From positions 1-5,936 of the forward strand of contig CAZDME010000068.1 in assembly GCA_964506785.1 (NCBI GenBank): a DNA stretch of 5,936 nt, written 5' to 3'. The notes beneath the pieces were generated by a model. That model was not told where the DNA came from, did not search any database, and worked only from the letters and a program-made list of their open reading frames with translations. How positions within the stretch are numbered: the stretch's first letter is position 1; the number at the start of each line of letters is the position of its first letter. The DNA comes from CAZDME01 sp964506785 [NCBI: uncultured bacterium] (GTDB taxonomy: Bacteria; CAZDME01; JAYEMH01). Of this stretch, positions 1 through 5,463 are shown piece after piece. The position numbers and the translations under genes were made by a program.

Positions 1-1
1 C

Positions 2-118
2 GTTCGGGGGATGTTGCCCCGTACGAAATTAGGGAATAAACTCATAAAGAAATTGAAGGTTTACCGCGGTTCGAATCATCCTCATCAGTCGCAAAATCCA
101 GAGCTGATTAAATTATAA
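2..118 (+). CDS. rplM: 50S ribosomal protein L13, C-terminal part (5' end outside window)
   Basis: The reading frame enters from the left edge and gives 38 residues beginning [14 protein letters not shown] and ending at a TAA stop. The pattern VRGMLP, then [15 protein letters not shown], then [10 protein letters not shown] is the familiar C-terminal end of bacterial L13, an early-assembling protein of the large ribosomal subunit. The next gene is rpsI (S9) after 14 nt, the order found in most bacteria, which supports the call independently. The N-terminal three quarters of the protein, the start codon and the promoter lie outside the window. The Pro/Gln-rich tail and basic patch are normal for the family and I see nothing damaged. 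Confidence 0.95.
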   Translation, partial: VRGMLPRTKLGNKLIKKLKVYRGSNHPHQSQNPELIKL

Positions 119-132
119 CGGTAGGATTCAAA

Positions 133-534
133 ATGGCTAAAGGCGATAATGGATATTTTTGGGGCACCGGAAGGCGAAAAAAATCAGTTGCCCAGGTAAG
201 ACTTTCGGCCGGAGAAGGAAAGATTTCCGTCAATGCTTCTCTTTTAGAAAAATATTTTCCTAAAGAAATACAGCAGATAATTGTCACACAACCTTTAAAA
301 GTAACCGAAACCTTGAATAAGGTTGATTTACTGATCAGGGTTAAAGGCGGCGGTAAATCCGGTCAGGCCGGGGCTATTCGCCACGGCCTTGCCCGGGCAT
401 TGATGGCTTTTAATGAATCCTTTCGTTCTCCGCTTAAGAAAGCCGGGTATCTTACCCGTGACCCCCGTATGAAAGAGAGAAAAAAATACGGGCAGCCTGG
501 CGCCCGCAAGAAATTCCAATTTTCTAAGAGATGA
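133..534 (+). CDS. rpsI: 30S ribosomal protein S9
   Basis: Encodes 133 residues, a normal length for S9, a small-subunit head protein whose C-terminal tail reaches toward the P-site tRNA. Visible family signatures are [10 protein letters not shown] at residues 11-20, the glycine-rich [19 protein letters not shown] block at about 72-90, [14 protein letters not shown] at about 107-120, and the basic terminus ending KKFQFSKR, close to the near-universal S9 ending. The ATG at 133 is preceded by a partial Shine-Dalgarno TAGGA at 122-126 with a 6-nt gap, and it places the conserved YFWGTGRRK segment near the N-terminus as expected. It lies 14 nt after rplM and is probably co-transcribed with it. 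The stop is TGA. No odd features seen. Confidence 0.98.
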   Translation: MAKGDNGYFWGTGRRKKSVAQVRLSAGEGKISVNASLLEKYFPKEIQQIIVTQPLKVTETLNKVDLLIRVKGGGKSGQAGAIRHGLARALMAFNESFRSPLKKAGYLTRDPRMKERKKYGQPGARKKFQFSKR

Positions 535-553
535 TTCGACCCCGTTAGAGACA

Positions 554-582
554 GGTTGCCTTCAGGTGACCGCAGGACAACC
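554..582 (+). other. imperfect hairpin in the convergent rpsI / lipoprotein gap
   Basis: The arms GGTTGCCTT (554-562) and AGGACAACC (574-582) can pair with one C-A mismatch and one G-T wobble around an 11-nt loop. The hairpin lies 20 nt after the rpsI stop, where a terminator is expected, but no T-run follows on either strand, so it is not a convincing intrinsic terminator. Transcription from both sides may end here by Rho or by collision. The rest of 535-658 shows only short weak inverted repeats, including ATCGG/CCGAT at 652-666 spanning the stop codon of the opposing gene. Confidence 0.25.
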
Positions 583-658
583 CCAGCCTTTGGACTGAAC
601 TTTTCAATCGTTCACCTTCTTAGTTATAATCTAACCTCTGGTTTTATCTCGATCGGGA

Positions 659-1471
659 TTACCGATATCTCTTAAGCCTTTCTTTGTCTAATATGTTTAG
701 CTCTCCCGTATTTATATCCAATAAACGTATCGAGTTAAAAGCTTCAAATTGATAGACCTCGATTACCCGGGCAATCGTCTTAAGGACAAAAGGAATTATT
801 TTGGTATTGCCCTGGCTGGCGGCCAGAATAAAGATAAATTCATCCCCTTCTTTATATTTCCCGACTAACTCTACCTTCCCCGGGAATTTTACTTTCAGTC
901 TTTGCCTGATTTGTTTAACCAGGAAATCCGGCCAGGCAACCTCTTCAAACCTTTTCATGCCGGACAAATCCTCCTTATTATATTTTTTTAAATCGAATAT
1001 TCGGCGTATGCCCAGCTCTCCCGGGGCAAAACTTCCCAGCCAGGCTTTCTTCAGGTCCTTGACGCAGCCGATAAACGATAATTCAACTCTTTCTTCTTCC
1101 TTCGCTAGTTTTATCAAATAGAAATCTATGTCGATATCGGAATTGAATAAAACCCGGCCGACAGAAAAAACCAATCCGTTTAAATCTTTCTGCTTTTGCG
1201 GGTTAATATTTAATTTCCCGGAGTCATCGATTGAAAAAAAATGCTCTGCCGGCGCCAAGACGCACATAGTTCGATTTACCTTTTTTGCCTCGACTTCCGT
1301 ATTGTATTGTTTCTGGCAGATTGTTTTGATGGCGTCAATGACTTTTTCTTTAGGATAGGTGGGGGCGCAGCTGGATAATAAGATAGGGGTAAAAAGGATG
1401 ATTATAATCTGGGTTGGGGAGAATTTACTTTTTGTTGGATTTGTTTTTTTTCTTCGAATTATTGTAGGCAA
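659..1471 (-). CDS. hypothetical lipoprotein, overlapping the 3' end of ftsH
   Basis: I do not recognise this 270-residue protein. The N-terminus has a basic region (RRKK, then KSK), a hydrophobic stretch QIIIILFTPI, and a lipobox LLSSC with the cysteine at residue 35, followed by APTYP. This is a lipoprotein signal peptide, so the product should be exported and lipid-anchored. The mature part is mixed and charged, with no second membrane segment and no known domain or catalytic motif that I can name; other cysteines are at about 52, 70 and 136. Start choice: an in-frame ATG at 1528 would overlap ftsH by 104 nt and give a very long n-region, so I chose the TTG at 1471. It has AGGGA 4 nt upstream, gives a 47-nt overlap with ftsH, and leaves the signal peptide intact. 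Co-transcription with ftsH is likely. A role with FtsH is only inferred from the arrangement. Confidence 0.75.
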   Translation of the reverse strand: MPTIIRRKKTNPTKSKFSPTQIIIILFTPILLSSCAPTYPKEKVIDAIKTICQKQYNTEVEAKKVNRTMCVLAPAEHFFSIDDSGKLNINPQKQKDLNGLVFSVGRVLFNSDIDIDFYLIKLAKEEERVELSFIGCVKDLKKAWLGSFAPGELGIRRIFDLKKYNKEDLSGMKRFEEVAWPDFLVKQIRQRLKVKFPGKVELVGKYKEGDEFIFILAASQGNTKIIPFVLKTIARVIEVYQFEAFNSIRLLDINTGELNILDKERLKRYR

Positions 1472-3116
1472 GTTTTCCCTGTCTGGCAAGTTGTTGGTGG
1501 CTTTTCCCGTATTCGCTGAAAATACCATCTATCTCGTCATATTCTAATTCATCTTTTTTAATCAATTCCTGGGCAAATCGTTCGAATATATCTGTTTCCC
1601 GGCGGAGGAGTTCTTCCACTTCTTTGGCGCATTCTTTAATGATTTGATTTGTTTCTTTGTTAAGCTGTTCTCTTAGCTTATCCGAGATTTCTCCTTCGGG
1701 AATAGCGGTGAAATCTCCCATAAAGCCGTTGCCGCCCATGCCGTATCGCCAGACCATGTTGTGAGCCAGGAGCGTCGCCTCGCGAAAATCAGAGCTTACC
1801 CCGTCGGAAGTAACCCCGAATTTATTCTTTTCCGCCAGGTATCCTCCCAGGCTTACCTTAATATTGGCTAGAATTCTTTCCCGGGAAGAGGTAAAAATTT
1901 CTTCGCGGGGAATATGATGGACCATGCCTAATGCTCCGCGGCGGGAAATAATCGAAGCTTTAAAAACGTCGTCAGTGGGATGGAGAATATAAAGGACCAG
2001 GAGATGTCCGGCTTCATGATAAGCGACCATCTCTTTTTCCTGCGGAGTCATTTTTTTGGATTTGTGCTTAATCCCCATTTCGATTCGTTCCAGGGCTTCG
2101 CTGATATCCTTAAGGGAAACCATCTCTTTTTTGTTGCGGGTAGCGATTAAAGCGGACTCTTTAACGATATTCTCTATATCGGCCGGAGTTTTATATACGG
2201 TACGTCGGGATAGACGGGCAATATCAATTTCAGGATCGTATTTTACCTTACCTAAATAAAAGGAGAAGAGTTTTTCCCGGTCGGCTAAGCTGGGACGGCC
2301 GATATAAATTTTTCGGTCGAATCTTCCTGGCCTTAACAGGGCTTCATCCAAACTTTTTTCCGGGGCGTTGGTGGCTCCAATAAGGATAATATTTTCTTCC
2401 TTTTGTTTCAAGCCGTCCATTTCTACCAAAAGCTGGTTTAGGGTGGAATCGGTTTCTTGGCTGCCACCCCAGCTGTAAAGGCTGCGGTGCCGGCCGATAG
2501 CGTCAATCTCATCGATAAAAATCATGCAGGCCCCGTAGCCATAGGCCAAGCGGCGGGATTTTTTAAAGGTTTTTCTCACCCGGCTGGCGCCTACTCCGAC
2601 GAAAACCTCGACAAATTCACTGGCTGACATGGAAATAAAAGGGATCCCGCATTCAGTGGCAATGGCTTTGGCCATATAGGTTTTTCCGCATCCGGGAGGG
2701 CCGACCAGTAAAATGCCGCGCAGGATTTTGCCGCCGATTTTCTTAATCCGGGTGCGGTCTTTGATTAATTCGACGATTTCCCGGGCTTCTTCTTTGGCTT
2801 CTTCCAGGCCGATGACATCGGAAAAAGGGATATTGACATTTTCTCCTTTTATCTTCTGCTGTTTAATCCGGGTAAAGCCGCCGTGAAGAATAAGCCAGTA
2901 CATGGTGACAAAGGCAGCAGCGGTTATCAATCCCAGGATGATATGCATGGGGATGATTGCCAGCATATAGTTCTGGGCGTAAGAATCGAGAGAAACAAGG
3001 CCGCGGACCAGCCAGAAAAGCAGGGAGGCAACTATACTGAAGATAACCACCTTCAGCCAGTTATTCAGGAAAAACATTCTGATTCTGCGGGTTTTATAAG
3101 AATTATGCTGGCTCAT
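1425..3116 (-). CDS. ftsH: FtsH-type membrane AAA+ zinc metalloprotease, divergent, with very short periplasmic loop
   Basis: Encodes 563 residues of an ATP-dependent inner-membrane protease. Two hydrophobic segments at about 17-37 and 51-77 should be transmembrane helices. The AAA+ domain follows, with Walker A GPPGCGKT at 139-146, pore-loop FVGVG starting at F172, Walker B MIFIDEID at 198-205, and the second region of homology RPGRFDR at 262-268. The protease domain carries the zinc motif HEAGH at 367-371 and a probable third metal ligand Asp443 in SSDF, so both activities look intact. It is shorter than typical FtsH (about 610-650) because the segment between the two helices is only about 13 residues, where E. 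coli FtsH has a folded periplasmic domain. Other departures are Cys in Walker A, a small insertion before Walker B, and GGYLAEKNKFG where the family has GGRAAEE-type sequence. The C-terminus is a Lys/Asn tail. The ATG at 3116 has GGTG 4 nt upstream. The family is certain; whether it is the main FtsH or a paralogue is not. Confidence 0.93.
   Translation of the reverse strand: MSQHNSYKTRRIRMFFLNNWLKVVIFSIVASLLFWLVRGLVSLDSYAQNYMLAIIPMHIILGLITAAAFVTMYWLILHGGFTRIKQQKIKGENVNIPFSDVIGLEEAKEEAREIVELIKDRTRIKKIGGKILRGILLVGPPGCGKTYMAKAIATECGIPFISMSASEFVEVFVGVGASRVRKTFKKSRRLAYGYGACMIFIDEIDAIGRHRSLYSWGGSQETDSTLNQLLVEMDGLKQKEENIILIGATNAPEKSLDEALLRPGRFDRKIYIGRPSLADREKLFSFYLGKVKYDPEIDIARLSRRTVYKTPADIENIVKESALIATRNKKEMVSLKDISEALERIEMGIKHKSKKMTPQEKEMVAYHEAGHLLVLYILHPTDDVFKASIISRRGALGMVHHIPREEIFTSSRERILANIKVSLGGYLAEKNKFGVTSDGVSSDFREATLLAHNMVWRYGMGGNGFMGDFTAIPEGEISDKLREQLNKETNQIIKECAKEVEELLRRETDIFERFAQELIKKDELEYDEIDGIFSEYGKSHQQLARQGKLAYNNSKKKNKSNKK
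1476..1480 (-). promoter_or_regulatory. ribosome binding site supporting the TTG start of the lipoprotein gene
   Basis: AGGGA on the minus strand ends 4 nt before the TTG at 1471, inside the ftsH coding sequence. The other in-frame TTG at 1489 has no Shine-Dalgarno-like sequence. The ATG at 1528 has only a weak GAGA. This favours the TTG at 1471, although no N-terminal data exist. Confidence 0.4.
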
Positions 3117-3130
3117 TTATCACCAGGTTG

Positions 3131-3159
3131 ATTCTACCATATTTTGGCTTCATTGTCAA
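3131..3159 (-). promoter_or_regulatory. sigma70-type promoter for ftsH
   Basis: Read on the minus strand, TTGACA (3159-3154) is a perfect -35 box, followed by exactly 17 nt and then TAGAAT (3136-3131), one mismatch from TATAAT. Only 14 nt separate the -10 box from the ftsH ATG, so a start site 6-8 nt beyond the -10 leaves a leader of roughly 6-8 nt. The promoter call rests on consensus match and spacing; the very short leader is an inference. Confidence 0.75.
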
Positions 3160-3202
3160 ATAGCCTTCCAGTAAGGTATACATGGTAAATATCACTTTTC
3201 GC

Positions 3203-3231
3203 TTGTGTTCGCCTTAAATTTATGCTATATT
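3203..3231 (+). promoter_or_regulatory. extended -10 promoter for the rpmE-thyX-prfA-prmC operon
   Basis: TATATT at 3226-3231 is preceded by TGC, giving an extended -10 (TGnTATATT). A 17-nt spacer leads back to TTGTGT at 3203-3208, a weak -35 matching the first three consensus bases. An extended -10 commonly compensates for a poor -35. Transcription would start near 3238 and run through a leader of about 130 nt to rpmE. The -35 boxes of the two divergent promoters are 43 bp apart, so a shared regulator is possible, but I see no clear operator between them. Confidence 0.55.
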
Positions 3232-3309
3232 TAACCCGCCGCATTGTGCGCAAATAAGCATAAAAACGGACTTATCGATAACTTTATCCGGTATTTTTTT
3301 GAGCCGTAA

Positions 3310-3351
3310 ATGGCGAAGGTCGGTTTTTCAATGGACTCGATAACGAAATGA
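3310..3351 (+). other. possible 13-codon leader ORF in the rpmE 5' leader
   Basis: ATG at 3310 opens a frame reading MAKVGFSMDSITK and stops at TGA 3349-3351, 19 nt before the rpmE ATG. An internal in-frame ATG at 3331 could also be used. There is no convincing Shine-Dalgarno for 3310; AAGG at 3316-3319 is the nearest for 3331. It lies wholly in the predicted transcribed leader. ORFs this short arise easily by chance, so this is only a candidate for a translated leader peptide. Confidence 0.15.
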
Positions 3352-3370
3352 AAACTAAAAGGAGATAGAA

Positions 3371-3616
3371 ATGAAAAAGAAGATTCATCCTGCGTATAAG
3401 GAAACGACTATTACGTGTGCCTGCGGGGAGATTATTCCCATTCGTGCGACCAAGCAGAATATGAGGGTGGAAATTTGTTCCAAGTGTCATCCTCTTTTTA
3501 CCGGGAAACAGAAACTTTTGGATACTGCCGGGCGCGTTGAACGTTTTGAACAGCGATATGCCAAAAAGAAGGTGAATTCCCAATTGAAAGAGAAAAAGGA
3601 GCGAAAGGAGAAATGA
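3371..3616 (+). CDS. rpmE: 50S ribosomal protein L31, zinc-binding (C+) type
   Basis: Encodes 81 residues opening MKKKIHPAY, typical of L31, a late-assembling large-subunit protein that bridges to the small subunit. The zinc-ribbon cysteines are present as CAC at 16-18 and CSKC at 36-39, which identifies the zinc-binding form rather than the zinc-free paralogue induced on zinc starvation. [20 protein letters not shown] at about 40-59 is the conserved second half. E. coli L31 has 70 residues; the extra length here is a lysine/glutamate tail of about 12 residues. GGAG at 3361-3364 sits 6 nt before the ATG, a strong ribosome binding site. The stop overlaps the thyX start (ATGA). The gene is first in the operon, after a leader of about 130 nt. 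Identity is secure. Confidence 0.97.
   Translation: MKKKIHPAYKETTITCACGEIIPIRATKQNMRVEICSKCHPLFTGKQKLLDTAGRVERFEQRYAKKKVNSQLKEKKERKEK
3596..3610 (+). promoter_or_regulatory. tandem Shine-Dalgarno sequences for thyX inside the end of rpmE
   Basis: Two AAGGAG motifs, at 3596-3601 and 3605-3610, lie within the last codons of rpmE. They are 11 nt and 2 nt from the thyX ATG, so neither has the ideal 5-8 nt spacing. Together with the ATGA stop-start overlap they suggest translational coupling, with re-initiation by ribosomes finishing rpmE. The lysine/glutamate tail of L31 is what encodes this purine-rich tract. Confidence 0.6.
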
Positions 3617-4323
3617 AAGTTAGGTTAGTTAGCCATACGCCCAAGCCGCTTAAATTGATCTATGTTGCGGCTAAAACCTGCGCTTCGGAACTATCCCCTC
3701 AGGAGATTTGGGATCATCCTGTCCAGAGAGAAACTATGATTAAATTTATTGAGGAGATTCTCATGGCCGGACACTTGTCGGTTACCGAACATGTCTCTTT
3801 TACCTGGGCTATTTCCGGGGTTAGCCGGGCTTGTACCCATCAGTTAGTCCGGAGCCGCCTGGCTAGTTTCAGCCAACAAAGTCAGCGCTATGTTACTTTT
3901 GGAGAAACCTTAGGCTATGCTATCCCGGGGACAATAAAAAAGAAGCGTCACAAAGCTCTTATTCCATATCTGGAGACAGTGGAGAGAAGCCGGCATCTCT
4001 ATTTACAATTAGTCAAAGCAGGCGTATCCCCGGAAGATGCCCGTTACCTTTTGCCTAATGCCGCTTTTACCAATATTGTCATCACTATGAATTTTCGTGA
4101 ACTTCTGCACAGTGCTTCTTTGCGTTTATGCCAGCGGGCACAATGGGAAATCAGAGCGCTTTTTAAAGAAATGAAAAAGGAAATTAGCCAGATTGAGCCT
4201 TTTCTCGGAAAAAAACTAATCCCCAAGTGCCAGATTTTAGGCTATTGTACCGAGCCAAAATCTTGTGGTTTAATGCCTAAAAGAAGAATAAAAAAAGTTA
4301 AAGAGAAAAAAACCAAAAAATAA
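3613..4323 (+). CDS. thyX: flavin-dependent thymidylate synthase ThyX
   Basis: Encodes 236 residues of the FAD-dependent enzyme that makes dTMP from dUMP using methylene-tetrahydrofolate and NAD(P)H. The start [10 protein letters not shown] matches the usual ThyX N-terminus. The block [20 protein letters not shown] at 54-73 leads into the signature, normally RHR-x7-S, here R80-S81-R82 with Ser90, then QRY at 91-93; the His is replaced by Ser. ARYLLPNA at 143-150 and [20 protein letters not shown] at 162-181 are the conserved C-terminal substrate-site region. A cysteine cluster C206/C212/C218 in [10 protein letters not shown] resembles that seen in many ThyX proteins. The last 14 or so residues are a lysine-rich tail. 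It overlaps the rpmE stop (ATGA), and its TAA overlaps the prfA ATG by one base. No thyA is visible in the window. Identity is secure; the Ser81 effect is unknown. Confidence 0.95.
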   Translation: MKVRLVSHTPKPLKLIYVAAKTCASELSPQEIWDHPVQRETMIKFIEEILMAGHLSVTEHVSFTWAISGVSRACTHQLVRSRLASFSQQSQRYVTFGETLGYAIPGTIKKKRHKALIPYLETVERSRHLYLQLVKAGVSPEDARYLLPNAAFTNIVITMNFRELLHSASLRLCQRAQWEIRALFKEMKKEISQIEPFLGKKLIPKCQILGYCTEPKSCGLMPKRRIKKVKEKKTKK

Positions 4324-5381
4324 TGCTGACTGGAAAAGATTTAGAAAAAATAAAAAAGATAGAGGAACGTTCTCTAAAGCTCGAAAAGCTTTTAGCCGAA
4401 CCTGAAATTTTAAGGCAGCCGCAGAAATACCGCCAGCTTTCTAAAGAGTTTTCGGAAAGCCGGCCGCTGGTTGCGAAGATCCGGCTTTTGGAAAAATTAG
4501 ATGAGGAGTTAAAAGGAACTGAGGAACTTCTTCAAAACCGGGATAGAGAAATGGTTAATTTAGCCAAATCAGAAATGGCCGAGATAAGAGAAAAAAAAGA
4601 AAAATTACTGGGAGATATAATGTTTTGTCTGAATCCTCCCGACCCGGATGCTAAGCGAAATGTCATTATGGAAATACGCGCCGGCACCGGTGGCGAAGAA
4701 GCCTGTCTTTTTGCGGCTGATCTCTTTCGGATGTATAGTAAATTTGCCGAGAAAAAAAACTGGCGCATAGAGGTAATGAATACTAATTTTACTGGCAAAG
4801 GGGGAATAAAAGAAATTATTTTTGCCCTTGAGGGTGAAGGGGTCTATGGTTCGCTTCGCTATGAAAGCGGTATTCATCGAGTTCAAAGAGTGCCGCTAAC
4901 TGAATCGAGCGGCCGTATTCATACCTCGGCAGCCACCGTGGTTGTTTTTACGGAAATAGAAGAAAAAGAAATGGATATTGAAACTAAAGATATCCGTGTC
5001 GATGTTTATCGTTCTTCTGGACATGGCGGGCAAAGTGTCAATACTACCGATTCAGCGGTGCGGATTACGCATGTTCCTTCGGGAATGGTAGTTACTTGTC
5101 AGGATGAACGTTCTCAGTATAAAAATAAAGTCAAGGCCCTTCGGGTGCTTCGGGCGAGATTGACCCAGCAGATAAAAGAAAAAAAACAAAAAGAAATTTC
5201 AGCGATGAGAAAAAACCAAGTCGGTTCGGGTGACCGCAGTGAAAAAATCCGCACTTATAATTTTCCGCAGAATCGTCTGACTGACCATCGTTTCAACCTG
5301 ACTTTTTACCGCCTAAACGATATTTTAAATGGCGATTTGGACGAGCTTTTTCAAGCGATGCAGAAGGCTAAGACGGCCTAA
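4323..5381 (+). CDS. prfA: peptide chain release factor 1 (RF1)
   Basis: Encodes 352 residues, against about 360 in E. coli. RF1 reads UAA and UAG stop codons and triggers peptide release. The N-terminal third is a charged, mostly helical domain. EIRAGTGGEEACLFAADLFRMY at about 117-138 is a family hallmark. The codon-recognition tripeptide, PxT in RF1, is PLT at 191-193 within RVPLTESSGRIHTSAAT; RF2 would have SPF. The catalytic GGQ is at 235-237 in SSGHGGQSVNTTDSAVRITH. GDRSEKIRTYNFPQNRLTDHR at about 303-323 is the conserved C-terminal signature. The ATG overlaps the thyX stop (TAATG) and has only an A-rich weak ribosome binding site, so coupled translation is likely. The downstream prmC encodes the enzyme that methylates the GGQ glutamine. 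Distinguishing RF1 from RF2 is clear from PxT. Confidence 0.97.
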   Translation: MLTGKDLEKIKKIEERSLKLEKLLAEPEILRQPQKYRQLSKEFSESRPLVAKIRLLEKLDEELKGTEELLQNRDREMVNLAKSEMAEIREKKEKLLGDIMFCLNPPDPDAKRNVIMEIRAGTGGEEACLFAADLFRMYSKFAEKKNWRIEVMNTNFTGKGGIKEIIFALEGEGVYGSLRYESGIHRVQRVPLTESSGRIHTSAATVVVFTEIEEKEMDIETKDIRVDVYRSSGHGGQSVNTTDSAVRITHVPSGMVVTCQDERSQYKNKVKALRVLRARLTQQIKEKKQKEISAMRKNQVGSGDRSEKIRTYNFPQNRLTDHRFNLTFYRLNDILNGDLDELFQAMQKAKTA

Positions 5382-5463
5382 ATTCCTTAGTCCAATCTTC
5401 ACCGTGCGGCAAACATGACACCGAAGATACCTGGCGCTAAAGGGAGTGACGTTAGAGGTTTAT

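Noticed and set aside
554-582. Intrinsic terminator for rpsI
   Set aside because: The hairpin has a mismatch and no following T-run on either strand, so I list it only as a hairpin.
801-1358. Two plus-strand open frames (801-1121 and 1128-1358) opposite the lipoprotein gene
   Set aside because: They are antisense to a frame with a clear lipoprotein signal peptide, resemble no family, and have Ser/Phe-rich compositions typical of complement-strand shadows.
2883-3131. Plus-strand open frame opposite the ftsH membrane segments
   Set aside because: It is antisense to well-supported ftsH coding sequence and gives a low-complexity, unrecognisable peptide.
3267-3300. Intrinsic terminator or attenuator in the rpmE leader
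   Set aside because: The T7 run is good, but the stem before it is only four base pairs (CGGA/TCCG) with a mismatched interior, too weak to call.
3284-3583. Minus-strand open frame across rpmE and its leader
   Set aside because: It covers the unmistakable zinc-ribbon L31 gene on the other strand and has no family features.
4532-4886. Two minus-strand open frames within prfA
   Set aside because: They overlap each other and the fully conserved RF1 sequence; no ribosome binding site or recognisable domain.
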